Below are positions 36,354 to 45,352 of a stretch of 64,000 nucleotides of DNA, piece after piece. The notes under the pieces were generated by a model that did not search any database, was not told the DNA's origin, and worked only from the letters and a program-made list of their open reading frames with translations. Both the position numbers and the translations under genes were made by a program. The stretch's first letter is position 1; the number at the start of each line of letters is the position of its first letter. This DNA is from an unidentified eubacterium SCB49 (GTDB lineage: Bacteria; Bacteroidota; Bacteroidia; Flavobacteriales; Flavobacteriaceae): the NCBI GenBank assembly GCA_000170815.1, contig ABCO01000006.1, positions 62,001 to 126,000 of the forward strand, read 5' to 3'.

Positions 36354-37627
36354 AAAGAGTATTTATCTTTCCACAAGTTTTTTAAATGAGCTTTTAACTG
36401 CGATTCTTTTGCGTTATTTCCAGGCTCGTAAAATGATGTACCTTCTATTTCTTCTGGTAAAAATTCATGTGGAGTAAAATTGCCTTCATAATTATGTGCA
36501 TAGGCATAGGCTTTTCCGTAGCCTAATTCTTGCATTAACTTTGTTGGTGCATTTCTAATAGATAGCGGTACAGATAAATCTCCTGTTTGTTTTACGAGTT
36601 GTTGTGCTTTGTTTATTGCCATATACGAAGCATTACTCTTAGGAGAAGTAGCTAAGTAAATAGTACATTGGCTTAGTATAATTCTAGATTCTGGGTGTCC
36701 AATCACGTTTACAGATTGAAACGTGGTGTTTGCCATTAATAAAGCATTTGGGTTTGCCAGACCTATATCTTCAGAAGCTAATATTAAAAGTCTTCTAGCG
36801 ATAAATTTTACGTCTTCACCACCTTCTATCATTCGAGCTAACCAATATACGGCGGCGTTAGGGTCACTTCCTCTTATAGATTTTATAAACGCAGATATAA
36901 TATCATAGTGTTGTTCACCGGTTTTATCATATAACACTGTGTTTTTTTGAACTTTAGCAAGTACTAGGTCGTTTGTGACAGTTACTTTATCTGTTCCTTC
37001 AGACAATATGACAAGTTCTAGCATATTGAGAAGTTTTCTTGCATCACCGCCAGACAACCTTAATAACGCTTCGGTTTCTTTGAGTATGATATCTTTTTTA
37101 CTGAGAATAGTATCATTTATCAAAGCCCTCTCTAACAGTTGATTTAAATCGTCTTTAGAGAATGATTTTAAAATATATACTTGACATCTTGATAACAATG
37201 CGGGTATTACTTCAAAACTAGGGTTTTCGGTAGTTGCACCAATTAAGGTAACCCAACCTTTTTCTACAGCACCTAGTAGCGAGTCTTGTTGCGATTTACT
37301 AAACCGATGAATCTCATCAATAAATAAAATAGGATTTTTTGTAGTAAATAGACCGTCGCCTTGCTTTGCTTTTGCGATTACTTCTCTTACTGCGGCAACA
37401 CCACTGTCTATTGCACTCAGCGTGTAAAAAGGCCTGTCTGATGTTTCTGCTATTATTGAAGCTAATGTTGTTTTACCGGTGCCTGGTGGTCCCCAAAAGA
37501 TCATAGAAGAAAATACTCCTGTCTTAATTTGGGATGTAAGAGATCCTCCTTTACCTACAAGGTGTTGCTGACTTAGATATGTATCTAAAGTTCTTGGTCG
37601 TATACGTTCTGCTAATGGTGTGCTCAC
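36350..37627 (-). CDS. rarA: Replication-associated recombination protein A (RarA/MgsA)
   Basis: AAA+ ATPase that acts at stalled replication forks with SSB and RecA-linked repair. It has 425 residues. Walker A GPPGTGKT (46-53), Walker B LFIDEIHRF (about 101-109) and the RarA C-terminal domain (DPNAAVYWLARMIEGGEDVKF, ARRLLILASEDIGLANP) are all present. The start is GTG 37627, which gives the conserved ERIRPRTLDTYLSQQHLVG N-terminus. It stands alone on the minus strand between two plus-strand genes. Confidence 0.95.
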   Translation of the reverse strand: MSTPLAERIRPRTLDTYLSQQHLVGKGGSLTSQIKTGVFSSMIFWGPPGTGKTTLASIIAETSDRPFYTLSAIDSGVAAVREVIAKAKQGDGLFTTKNPILFIDEIHRFSKSQQDSLLGAVEKGWVTLIGATTENPSFEVIPALLSRCQVYILKSFSKDDLNQLLERALINDTILSKKDIILKETEALLRLSGGDARKLLNMLELVILSEGTDKVTVTNDLVLAKVQKNTVLYDKTGEQHYDIISAFIKSIRGSDPNAAVYWLARMIEGGEDVKFIARRLLILASEDIGLANPNALLMANTTFQSVNVIGHPESRIILSQCTIYLATSPKSNASYMAINKAQQLVKQTGDLSVPLSIRNAPTKLMQELGYGKAYAYAHNYEGNFTPHEFLPEEIEGTSFYEPGNNAKESQLKAHLKNLWKDKYSF

Positions 37628-37714
37628 TTTGTAAAATTACAATTATTGAAACAAAGCTATGCTGACATTTTATCATAATTTTTAGTTTGGGCTTGTTTTT
37701 GTTTCCTTTTGTTT

Positions 37715-38515
37715 ATGCAAAAAAGCGATCCTTTAGTTTTTACACCATCAATTATTCTGTACCCTATTCTATTTGTGTTGAGTATGTGGCTTGTGTTTTG
37801 GGCAGAAATTCGCTTCCATTTAGATTTTAATCATTTTGGAGTATTTCCGAGAACGTTAGAAGGAATGCGAGGGGTGTTGTTCTCTCCATTTATACATAGT
37901 AACCTAGAGCACTTGCTTAATAATACAGTGCCTATGTTGGTTTTAACTACTGCACTTTTTTACTTTTATCAAAAGGATAGGTGGAGAATTTTAATTTTTG
38001 GAGCACTACTTACAGGACTGTTAACTTGGTTAATAGCTCGGCCAGCTTATCATATAGGGATGAGTGGGGTTATTTATATGCTCACTGCATTTTTGTTTTT
38101 TAAGGGTGTTTTTAGTAAACAGTATCAACTAACGGCATTGGCTTTTGTAGTGGTATTTCTTTATGGTAGTCTTGTTTGGTATGTATTTCCTGGAGGTGAC
38201 CCTCGCATATCGTGGGAAGGACACTTGTCTGGATTTGTTATAGGTTTTGTCTTATCCTTAATGTTTAGAAATATTCCAATAGAAAATAAAAAGTACAGTT
38301 GGGAATCCCCAGATTTTAAACCTGAGGATGATCCATTTTTAAGACAGTTTGATGACTCCGGAAATTTTATAGATCCGTTACCTGCTCAAGAAATTGAGCA
38401 AGATGAGTTGATTGAAAATGAAACTGGGCAAATTACAGATTCAGAAAATTTCGGCACGAAAAACATAACATATATTTATGTGACGAAATCTAAAAAGAAT
38501 GACACTACGCTTTAG
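37715..38515 (+). CDS. Rhomboid-family intramembrane serine protease
   Basis: A membrane protease that cleaves substrates within the bilayer. From ATG 37715 it is 266 residues (a TTG two codons earlier is also open). The six-helix core holds the catalytic Ser in HIGMSGVIYML (about residue 117) and His in EGHLSGFVIGF (about 170); a HxxxN-type helix (HSNLEHLLNN) precedes them. A C-terminal acidic tail of about 70 residues follows the last helix. The substrate is unknown. The 3' end overlaps the convergent rlmB by 11 bases. Confidence 0.9.
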   Translation: MQKSDPLVFTPSIILYPILFVLSMWLVFWAEIRFHLDFNHFGVFPRTLEGMRGVLFSPFIHSNLEHLLNNTVPMLVLTTALFYFYQKDRWRILIFGALLTGLLTWLIARPAYHIGMSGVIYMLTAFLFFKGVFSKQYQLTALAFVVVFLYGSLVWYVFPGGDPRISWEGHLSGFVIGFVLSLMFRNIPIENKKYSWESPDFKPEDDPFLRQFDDSGNFIDPLPAQEIEQDELIENETGQITDSENFGTKNITYIYVTKSKKNDTTL

Positions 38516-39251
38516 TAATTCTTTGACGTACAATTTCATAAAGTACTGCGCCACAAGCTACAGATACATTAAGAGAGTTGATTTCTCCTAAAACCGGTAA
38601 AGAAGCCTTCTCATCTACTAGTTGTAATACAGATCTAGAAACTCCACGACCTTCAGAACCCATCACGATAGCAACTGGAGTTGTGAGTGTTTGATCATAT
38701 ATTGTTTTTTCAGACTTCTCTGTTGCTGCTATTGTTGTAACTCCAGAGCCTTGTAAGTAAAAAATAGCATCTTTTATATGATCTACTTTTATAATAGGAA
38801 TGTTAAATATAGCTCCGGCAGATGTCTTTACAGCATCACCAGAAACAGGTGCACCACCTTTTTTCTGTACAATTACTGCATGAACACCTGTGCACTCTGC
38901 TGTTCTAAGTATTGCACCAAAATTACGTACATCACTTATCTGGTCTAAAATTAAAAATAGGGGTGTAGTTTCTGTTTCAAGAGTTTTCTCAACTACGGTT
39001 TCAAGGTCATGAAACTCAATAGGGGAGGTTAGGGCTACAATGCCTTGGTGATTCCCTTTTGTTAATTTGTATAGTTTCTCTTCAGGTACGTTAGAGATGG
39101 ATACGTTTAATTTTTCTAGATCGGCTACAATCTGTTCTATTTTAGGGTTGTTTATGTCTTTTTGTACATAAACCTTGTCAAATACAATTTCGGCTGCTAG
39201 CGCCTCTTTAACGGGATAAATTCCAAATACGGTATAATCTTTCTTGCTCAT
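38505..39251 (-). CDS. rlmB: 23S rRNA (guanosine2251-2'-O)-methyltransferase
   Basis: A 248-residue SpoU-family methyltransferase, best fitting RlmB, which methylates G2251 in the peptidyl-transferase P loop. An N-terminal substrate domain (VFGIYPVKEAL) precedes the SPOUT motifs ILDQISDVRNFGAILRTAEC, IVMGSEGRGVS and NSLNVSVACGAVLYEIVRQR. The ATG at 39251 immediately follows the T tract of the terminator at 39252-39286, leaving no room for an independent leader of normal length. The gene thus depends on read-through from the uptake locus or on a promoter inside that terminator. Confidence 0.92.
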   Translation of the reverse strand: MSKKDYTVFGIYPVKEALAAEIVFDKVYVQKDINNPKIEQIVADLEKLNVSISNVPEEKLYKLTKGNHQGIVALTSPIEFHDLETVVEKTLETETTPLFLILDQISDVRNFGAILRTAECTGVHAVIVQKKGGAPVSGDAVKTSAGAIFNIPIIKVDHIKDAIFYLQGSGVTTIAATEKSEKTIYDQTLTTPVAIVMGSEGRGVSRSVLQLVDEKASLPVLGEINSLNVSVACGAVLYEIVRQRITKA

Positions 39252-39286
39252 AAAAAAACCGCTACTTCATATGAGAAGCAGCGGTT
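39252..39286 (-). terminator. Terminator of uptake locus 1, abutting the rlmB start
   Basis: AACCGCTGCTTC and GAAGTAGCGGTT (minus strand) form a 12-position stem with one mismatch and a 6-base loop, followed by seven T and then directly by the rlmB ATG. It lies 25 bases past the stop of the small lipoprotein gene. Confidence 0.75.
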
Positions 39287-39311
39287 ACAAAATTACTGAA
39301 TTTTTATTTGC

Positions 39312-39854
39312 TTATTGGTCTAAAGGCCACTCATAAAAATATGCATGTCTCTCATATGCTAAATAATCTTCAAATACTGAAGGATCATCAACAATATTGT
39401 CATCTGCATCAATACTTCTTCCTCTAAAGTAAACACTTCCAGTTTCAAGATCTGTTACTGGCACACCAAGTGCTGAAGCAACTTCTGCTTTAGTGAAAAC
39501 GAGTTCTGTTGGGAAATCAGTTATTGTAGTAAGTAATACATCTGTATCTAACGGTGCAGAAGCATCATTACTGTCAAAACCTACATAAACTTTATGGTCA
39601 ATAATATTTGGGTCATCTGCATCAAAGTTTACACGTACTTGTGTGCCACCTTCTTCAGCTATAAGAGAAAAACTCCAATAGTTATTTGATTCTAGTCCTT
39701 CTAAGTCTTCATTTCTATCCTGTATTGCTACATATGGATAGTTTGTTAAGTCATTAAATATCTCATCTCCGAAAGATGGTTCGTCTTCTGAACAGCTTAC
39801 AAATAAGGATGCTGTTATAGACGCTGCAATAAATATGCTAAAAAATCTTTTCAT
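39312..39854 (-). CDS. Small lipoprotein of SusCD uptake locus 1
   Basis: A 180-residue lipoprotein with lipobox FVSC (Cys21), followed by SEDEP, an acidic start like surface-export signals. The mature part is acidic; PYVAIQDRNEDL and YVGFDSND are its recognisable stretches, without a named family. As the third gene after SusC and SusD, it is probably an accessory surface lipoprotein that helps bind the substrate, a place often held by SusE-like proteins. A terminator follows. Confidence 0.7.
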   Translation of the reverse strand: MKRFFSIFIAASITASLFVSCSEDEPSFGDEIFNDLTNYPYVAIQDRNEDLEGLESNNYWSFSLIAEEGGTQVRVNFDADDPNIIDHKVYVGFDSNDASAPLDTDVLLTTITDFPTELVFTKAEVASALGVPVTDLETGSVYFRGRSIDADDNIVDDPSVFEDYLAYERHAYFYEWPLDQ

Positions 39855-39867
39855 GATATATCGTTTT

Positions 39868-41454
39868 TTAATAATCTAAGTTAAATGTTGTTCCTTCTGC
39901 CCACCATATCTTTTCAGCAACAGATGATTTCTGAACAGCATCTGGGTTGTTGTTGTTGTTAACATAGTTTGCTGGATACAACATAGAATGTGTAAACGTT
40001 CCTGGATTTGGAGCAATTGAAGGAGCTAAATCTGATGGATAGCTTGTTCTTCTAAAGTTATTGTAAACTTCGATACCGTTACCCCAAGCTGCTTTGTAGT
40101 ATTCTTTAATAATGATATCAAGTTTACCCTCATTAGAAGCTGCGTCATATGCTGCACCAACACTATCTATATAAGATTGTATTTCAGCTCCAGTTGGTTC
40201 GTTACCTGCACCGTTAGCTCCTCCTTGAAAAGAAGTTACTTTATCCATAGACGCAGTTACACCAGCAATTAAAGCACTTCTTGCTGCACCAGCATTTCCG
40301 TTTAATGTCAATTGTGCTTCTGCAATTAAAAATCTAGTAAAAGCATGTGACATAATAGGTGAAATTCCAGCACCAGCTGCTCCAGATGAAGCCGAAACAG
40401 CCTCTGTTGTACCATCATTATATTTACCCCCGATTGGGTATAAACCTTGAACTGTTACTTTAGGGAAATCTGCTGCTACAGGAGGTCCTGCATCACCATG
40501 ATCTCTACCTTCAAACCCATCTCCTGATGCAGGAGGATAAGCGTATGGATCAGCTCCATCTTGTTGGAAGAAATAATAGTTAAATCTTGGGTCTCCATCC
40601 ATTCTTGATAACATTGCATTAGCAATATAAATGTCCGGTCCACCTATGTATTGTAATTGAAAAGTAGGATGTCTACTCTCTGGTTCTGCAGATGCTGACC
40701 AGTTAAAGTCAAAATCACCAGAATTATCAGAAATAAAATTACCTGCATTTATTACAGCATTTGCTTCAGCTGCAGCATTGTTATTATTTAATCTAGTAGT
40801 TACAGCTAATTTAAGTAATAAAGTGTTAGCTAATGCTTGCCACTTACTCATATCACCATTGAAATAAATATCACTACTTATTGCAACACTATTAGATCCA
40901 TTAATTTTAGTTATTGAGTTAAGTAATAACTCTCTAGCAGCGTCGTATATAGATTCTCCACTGTCTCTACCTGGATCAAAATTATTACTACCTTGTAATG
41001 CTTCAGAGTAAGGAACATCACCAAAAGTATCCACTAATGTAACAAGAGTGTATGCTTCAAGTATTTGTGCAGCTGCTATATAATTGTTAGCATTTACATC
41101 TGGTGTTTCTATTGCTGCTGCAATCTCCTTTAATTGTTTTGTTTCATTCAGTAAATCTGCATAGGCACCTGTCCAAGCTAGGTCAAAATCACCTGCTGCA
41201 TACTGACTTGCATAAAATGGAGAGACATTCATTAATTCCATTCTCATAACAGTCGCTTCTTGAAACTGTAATGTTTCAAAAAAACTAGCTAAAGCAAGTT
41301 GATTAGAGTTAAAAAGAAACTCCAAGTTTGCATCATCAGCTGTTAGTTGATTTGGATCCTCTGTGAGATCGGTTTCTATTGTTTCACAAGAAACAACAGC
41401 GAAGAGTGAGGCGATAATTGCGACACTTTTCATTATGTTCATATATTTTGTCAT
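39868..41454 (-). CDS. SusD/RagB-family nutrient-binding lipoprotein (SusD-like_2), locus 1
   Basis: A 528-residue outer-membrane surface lipoprotein that binds the ligand and closes over its SusC partner as a lid. Lipobox VVSC (Cys23). The alpha-helical TPR-like framework is visible (NNYIAAAQILEAYTLVTLVDTFGDVPYSEAL, given here in part: YTLVTLVDTFGDVPYSEAL), and the sequence matches the SusD-like_2 subgroup, including SRMDGDPRFNYYF and WGNGIEVYNNFRRTSYPS. The start is MTKYMN at 41454. It lies 20 bases after the SusC gene. Substrates of this subgroup vary (peptides, glycans), so none is assigned. Confidence 0.92.
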   Translation of the reverse strand: MTKYMNIMKSVAIIASLFAVVSCETIETDLTEDPNQLTADDANLEFLFNSNQLALASFFETLQFQEATVMRMELMNVSPFYASQYAAGDFDLAWTGAYADLLNETKQLKEIAAAIETPDVNANNYIAAAQILEAYTLVTLVDTFGDVPYSEALQGSNNFDPGRDSGESIYDAARELLLNSITKINGSNSVAISSDIYFNGDMSKWQALANTLLLKLAVTTRLNNNNAAAEANAVINAGNFISDNSGDFDFNWSASAEPESRHPTFQLQYIGGPDIYIANAMLSRMDGDPRFNYYFFQQDGADPYAYPPASGDGFEGRDHGDAGPPVAADFPKVTVQGLYPIGGKYNDGTTEAVSASSGAAGAGISPIMSHAFTRFLIAEAQLTLNGNAGAARSALIAGVTASMDKVTSFQGGANGAGNEPTGAEIQSYIDSVGAAYDAASNEGKLDIIIKEYYKAAWGNGIEVYNNFRRTSYPSDLAPSIAPNPGTFTHSMLYPANYVNNNNNPDAVQKSSVAEKIWWAEGTTFNLDY

Positions 41455-41474
41455 AATTTTATTATTTTTTGTGA

Positions 41475-44400
41475 TTAAAATGATGCTTTTACGTTAAATC
41501 CAATTCTTCTAGAAGAAGGACTTGTTCCACCTTCAATACCAGCTCCGTTACTGTTAACACCTGTTCCTATAGAGTTTGTGTCAAGATTTAAACCATCTGG
41601 AGTATTAATAGCATTGTAATAAAGATTTTCACCAACTAATGATATTGAGAAGTTGCCAAAAGGAGTTTTATCTAAAGCCTTTTGAGAAAATACATATGTT
41701 AATGCTAGTTCTTGTAATCTAATAGTAGTACCATCATATATTCCTATTTCATCTGCACCATTATTATATTCATTAAAGAAGGCATCACCTGCAGATATTA
41801 CTACATCATTTTGTGTTTCAGTTATAGTATTATACCCTGGTAAAACATATCCTGCATTTTGTAAATTATCAGTATCTGTTGTTAGTCCTCTACCTAATAA
41901 GCTACGAGCTGTTGAAGAGTAAATAGCACCACCTTGACGGTATTGTAAATTTGCTGTTAATGATAAGTTTTTATACTGTATTGCAGTAAAAAATGAACCT
42001 ACCCAGTCAGGATTTGGGTCACCTAAAATTTCAGCATCAGTAGCTATTTCGTATTGTCTACCATTAGTAAGTAATTCTCCATCCTCATTTGTTGCGATAA
42101 CAGTACCTTTAATTACACCTACTGGTTGTCCTTCAATTAAATAATTACCTAGTTCACCTCCAAAATCAGTATATCTAAACTCTTCTACATCTAGATCTGT
42201 AACTTCAGAGTCTGTTTTTGTCCAATTTCCACCTATGTCCCAAGAAAAATTCTCTAATTCTATAGCGGTAAAGTTCATTTCTAACTCTATACCATTTGAT
42301 TCAAATTCATTAACATTTAACGGGCTAGCTGTATATCCTGTAGATGGGTCTAAGTTACGTTGAAATATTAAGTCTGTAGTAGTCTTAGTATAATAACTAG
42401 CGTCAAGGCTTATTCTGTTTTTAAATAATCTTGCTTCAATACCAAATTCTATTTCATTTACTAGTGCAGGTCCAAGCGCAGCATTAGCAAGGTTGTTACT
42501 AACAGAGTTAGTGTTAATAGATGTACCGTCTTGTGCAATAAAGATATTAGACGCTGTGTCTAGTAATTGTGTATTTGGATACGTTGTAGAAACTCCATCT
42601 ACATCTGGTATATCAAAAATTGCTGAACTACCATAACCAGCTCTCAGTTTTAAAAAAGTCAAGGCATCACTCTTAATTCCTTCAAATGCAGTAGTTGGTA
42701 TAAAAGACATTCCTACACCAGGATAAAATTGAGAGTTATCAGTGTAATTTGAAGTCCAGTCATTTCTAGCAGAACCTGTGATATATAAATATTGGTCTAT
42801 ATCAAATGTAAATTGTGCAAATACACCTGGTCTGTTAATTGCATATTGGCTAGAGTAACCTACTGTGTCAGCAAAAAAGTCATGTTGTGTACGTCCAAAA
42901 ACTGTCTGATCTGCACTATCTGCACCTTCAAGAGTTTCTTCAGTTCTAAAAATATCGGCACCACCATTAATAGCAAGACCAAAAAAGTCATCTTTAAACC
43001 TTGTTTCATAGTTTAACATAAAAGTATGGTTTGTATAAACTTGTCTTCTTGTAGAAGTGCTTAATGCTCCGGTAATTAAGTCTGGATCTGTGCTTCCTTT
43101 GTTTATATAAACTTTACGTTGCTCTATACTTGTATCTAAACCATATCTATAAGTTGCAGATAATTTATCGTTAATTTCATATGATGCAGAAATTTGTCCG
43201 TAAGTACGATCTACTACTTCATCACTACTAGAGTTATTCACGTACCAATAAGGGTTTGATCCTTGAATGTCATTTTGGAAGTTTATTTCTCTTCCGTCTA
43301 TTGGATTTTGTGAAGGCCAGTTTTGTAAATCAATATTTCTAGGTGTATTTAGTATACCTTGAAAAATTGCTCCTGTAAATGGAGATGTAAAATCTGTATT
43401 TGAATAGTTTAAAGTTGTAGATACAGTAAGTTTGTTTGATAAAGTTGCATTACCACCTAAAGATATTGAATTTCTACTTAAGCTGTTACCTGGTAAGAAA
43501 CCTTCATCATCTAAATTTCCATAAGAAACATTATATCCTACATTATCAGTACCACCGTTCACAGCTACGTTAATGTTTTTTACAATACCTGTTTTAAAGA
43601 AATTTTCTTGAGAATTATAGTTTTTATAATCAACTCTTGAATCTGCTTGGTCAGGATATCCATCTACAAAAGCAGGGCTATTTGCTAATGGGTGTAAAAT
43701 TTGACCTTGAGAATCAATATTTCCGTAATCTGTTCTACCAAATGTTGCCCCCCAGTTACCTAGGAAGTTATAGTAAGTGTCATAATAACCTTGACCTCTT
43801 TGGTCTGTGAAATCTGGCAGTGAAGCAATTTCATTTACAAATGTTGAAGCTGTAACTGTTACTTCAGTTTTTTTGTTTCTATTTCCTCCTTGTTTTCCAG
43901 CTTTTGTTGTAATTACAATTACACCATTACGTCCATCAGAACCATATAATGTAGCTGCATTTAAACCTCTTAAAACATTTACGCTTTCAATGTTGTTAGG
44001 ATCTACATCTAAAGATCTACTTGTACCTGAAAACCCAGTACCATTAGTTTGTGAATTAAAACGAACCCCATCAACGATGTAAAGAGGTTGGTTGTCACCA
44101 GTAGTAGAGATACCCCTAATGTTTATACTAGAACCTGCTCCAGAAAGTCCACTTGCATTAATTACATTAACACCTGCAGCTTTTCCACGTAAAATTTTTG
44201 TGATATCACCTGTGGCTTTGTTCTCTAAATCATCAGTGCTTAATGCTGTAACAGCATAACCAAGTGCTTTTTTCTCTTTTTTAATACCTAGCGCTGTAAC
44301 CACGACTTCGTCTAGCTGTGCAGCATCTTCTGCAAGCGTTACGATTAATTTATTTGTTTCAGCAGTAACAGGTTTTTCTTGAGTCACAAAACCAATATAA

Positions 44401-44621
44401 CTAAATATTAATGTTTGACCTACAGATGTTTTTATGGAATAATTACCATCAAAATCAGATTGTGTCCCTGTTGCTGTGCCTTTTACTAAAATGTTTACGC
44501 CTGGAAGGGGTAGGCCACCGCTATCCTGGACATTTCCTGTTATTGTTTTCTCCTGTGCAAAACCTATAGAGGCCGATAGCATGAAGAGTAATCCCATAAC
44601 ATAATGTAGAGTTGTTTTCAT
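41475..44621 (-). CDS. SusC/RagA-family TonB-linked outer-membrane transporter, locus 1
   Basis: A 1048-residue TonB-dependent transporter, the channel of a SusCD complex. In order: signal peptide (to ASIGFAQ), a carboxypeptidase-like regulatory domain (about 25-110, ITGNVQDSGGLPLPGVNI and GTQSDFDGNYSI), a TonB-box-like LDEVVVTALGI, a plug (about 115-245, SINIRGISTTGDNQPLYIVDG), and the beta-barrel ending in RRIGFNVKASF. No STN (sigma-signalling) domain is seen, so it probably does not signal to an anti-sigma factor. Energy comes from the TonB-ExbBD system, not in this window. Confidence 0.94.
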   Translation of the reverse strand: MKTTLHYVMGLLFMLSASIGFAQEKTITGNVQDSGGLPLPGVNILVKGTATGTQSDFDGNYSIKTSVGQTLIFSYIGFVTQEKPVTAETNKLIVTLAEDAAQLDEVVVTALGIKKEKKALGYAVTALSTDDLENKATGDITKILRGKAAGVNVINASGLSGAGSSINIRGISTTGDNQPLYIVDGVRFNSQTNGTGFSGTSRSLDVDPNNIESVNVLRGLNAATLYGSDGRNGVIVITTKAGKQGGNRNKKTEVTVTASTFVNEIASLPDFTDQRGQGYYDTYYNFLGNWGATFGRTDYGNIDSQGQILHPLANSPAFVDGYPDQADSRVDYKNYNSQENFFKTGIVKNINVAVNGGTDNVGYNVSYGNLDDEGFLPGNSLSRNSISLGGNATLSNKLTVSTTLNYSNTDFTSPFTGAIFQGILNTPRNIDLQNWPSQNPIDGREINFQNDIQGSNPYWYVNNSSSDEVVDRTYGQISASYEINDKLSATYRYGLDTSIEQRKVYINKGSTDPDLITGALSTSTRRQVYTNHTFMLNYETRFKDDFFGLAINGGADIFRTEETLEGADSADQTVFGRTQHDFFADTVGYSSQYAINRPGVFAQFTFDIDQYLYITGSARNDWTSNYTDNSQFYPGVGMSFIPTTAFEGIKSDALTFLKLRAGYGSSAIFDIPDVDGVSTTYPNTQLLDTASNIFIAQDGTSINTNSVSNNLANAALGPALVNEIEFGIEARLFKNRISLDASYYTKTTTDLIFQRNLDPSTGYTASPLNVNEFESNGIELEMNFTAIELENFSWDIGGNWTKTDSEVTDLDVEEFRYTDFGGELGNYLIEGQPVGVIKGTVIATNEDGELLTNGRQYEIATDAEILGDPNPDWVGSFFTAIQYKNLSLTANLQYRQGGAIYSSTARSLLGRGLTTDTDNLQNAGYVLPGYNTITETQNDVVISAGDAFFNEYNNGADEIGIYDGTTIRLQELALTYVFSQKALDKTPFGNFSISLVGENLYYNAINTPDGLNLDTNSIGTGVNSNGAGIEGGTSPSSRRIGFNVKASF

Positions 44622-44829
44622 AAATTGTTATTAAATTGTTAATTACCACAAAAATGGTGAAATATTTTGACTTATCAAATTTATGTTAATACTTTATTAA
44701 TTCCATAATGATTCTTAATTATTGTAATAAATAGCCTATTGTTTCCTGTTATTTTTTAATGTTCTTATTTTTCTACGTCTTTTTTTGAGTTATAATTAAT
44801 TTTAATTGTTTTAATTGAATATATAAAAA

Positions 44830-44859
44830 AAAGAGGTCACCAAAATTGGTGACCTCTTT
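44830..44859 (-). terminator. Terminator of uptake locus 2
   Basis: A perfect 14 bp stem: AAAGAGGTCACCAA (44830-44843) pairs with TTGGTGACCTCTTT (44846-44859), with a T run on the minus strand. It separates the two SusCD loci; about 210 bases of A/T-rich sequence to 44621 hold the promoter of locus 1 (a minus-strand TAAATTTG at 44676-44683 fits the -7 motif). Confidence 0.85.
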
Positions 44860-44884
44860 GTTTGAACTATATGTAAGTTACTAC

Positions 44885-45340
44885 TTATATAGAAGATTCA
44901 ATAGTGAAAATCATATTACCAGAAGTGTAATCGTCGCTTCTGTCTATTTGTAATACAACTCTAAACACTTCAGCATCTTCTCCTTCAGCTGCTGCTGGTA
45001 AAGAAGCGTTACGTAAAGTAATTGATTCAAATGTACCAGTGCTTTCTCCAGCTAAAACTGTTACACTGTTTGAAGATAAAGAGTAGTTGTCTGCACTTGC
45101 TTCAGTTTGATCTGTATCAATAGATACTCCAAAAGTTCTGTCTTCAGAAGATACTTCAGAAACATAAACTGTTACTGTTTTAACTTCTTCTTCACCCGGA
45201 TCATAATTTTCATTTTGACCACCTGATGCATTGGTAAATCCAACAACTAAAGGTCTATCTGCATCAAAGTCTTCGTAAGAATCGCATCCTACAAAACCTA
45301 AAGTTAATGCTACTAATAATATTAAACTTATTTTTTTCAT
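44885..45340 (-). CDS. Small lipoprotein of SusCD uptake locus 2 (Calx-beta-like)
   Basis: A 151-residue lipoprotein with lipobox FVGC (Cys19) followed by DSYEDFDAD. The mature part suggests a single beta-sandwich: VKTVTVYVSEVSSEDRTFGV, then YSLSSNSVTVLAGESTGTF and VFRVVLQIDR. This pattern recalls Calx-beta or similar immunoglobulin-like domains found in lipoproteins next to SusD. It is the last gene of the locus and sits 12 bases after SusD. Probably a surface accessory. Confidence 0.7.
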   Translation of the reverse strand: MKKISLILLVALTLGFVGCDSYEDFDADRPLVVGFTNASGGQNENYDPGEEEVKTVTVYVSEVSSEDRTFGVSIDTDQTEASADNYSLSSNSVTVLAGESTGTFESITLRNASLPAAAEGEDAEVFRVVLQIDRSDDYTSGNMIFTIESSI

Positions 45341-45352
45341 GATTCTATAGTT

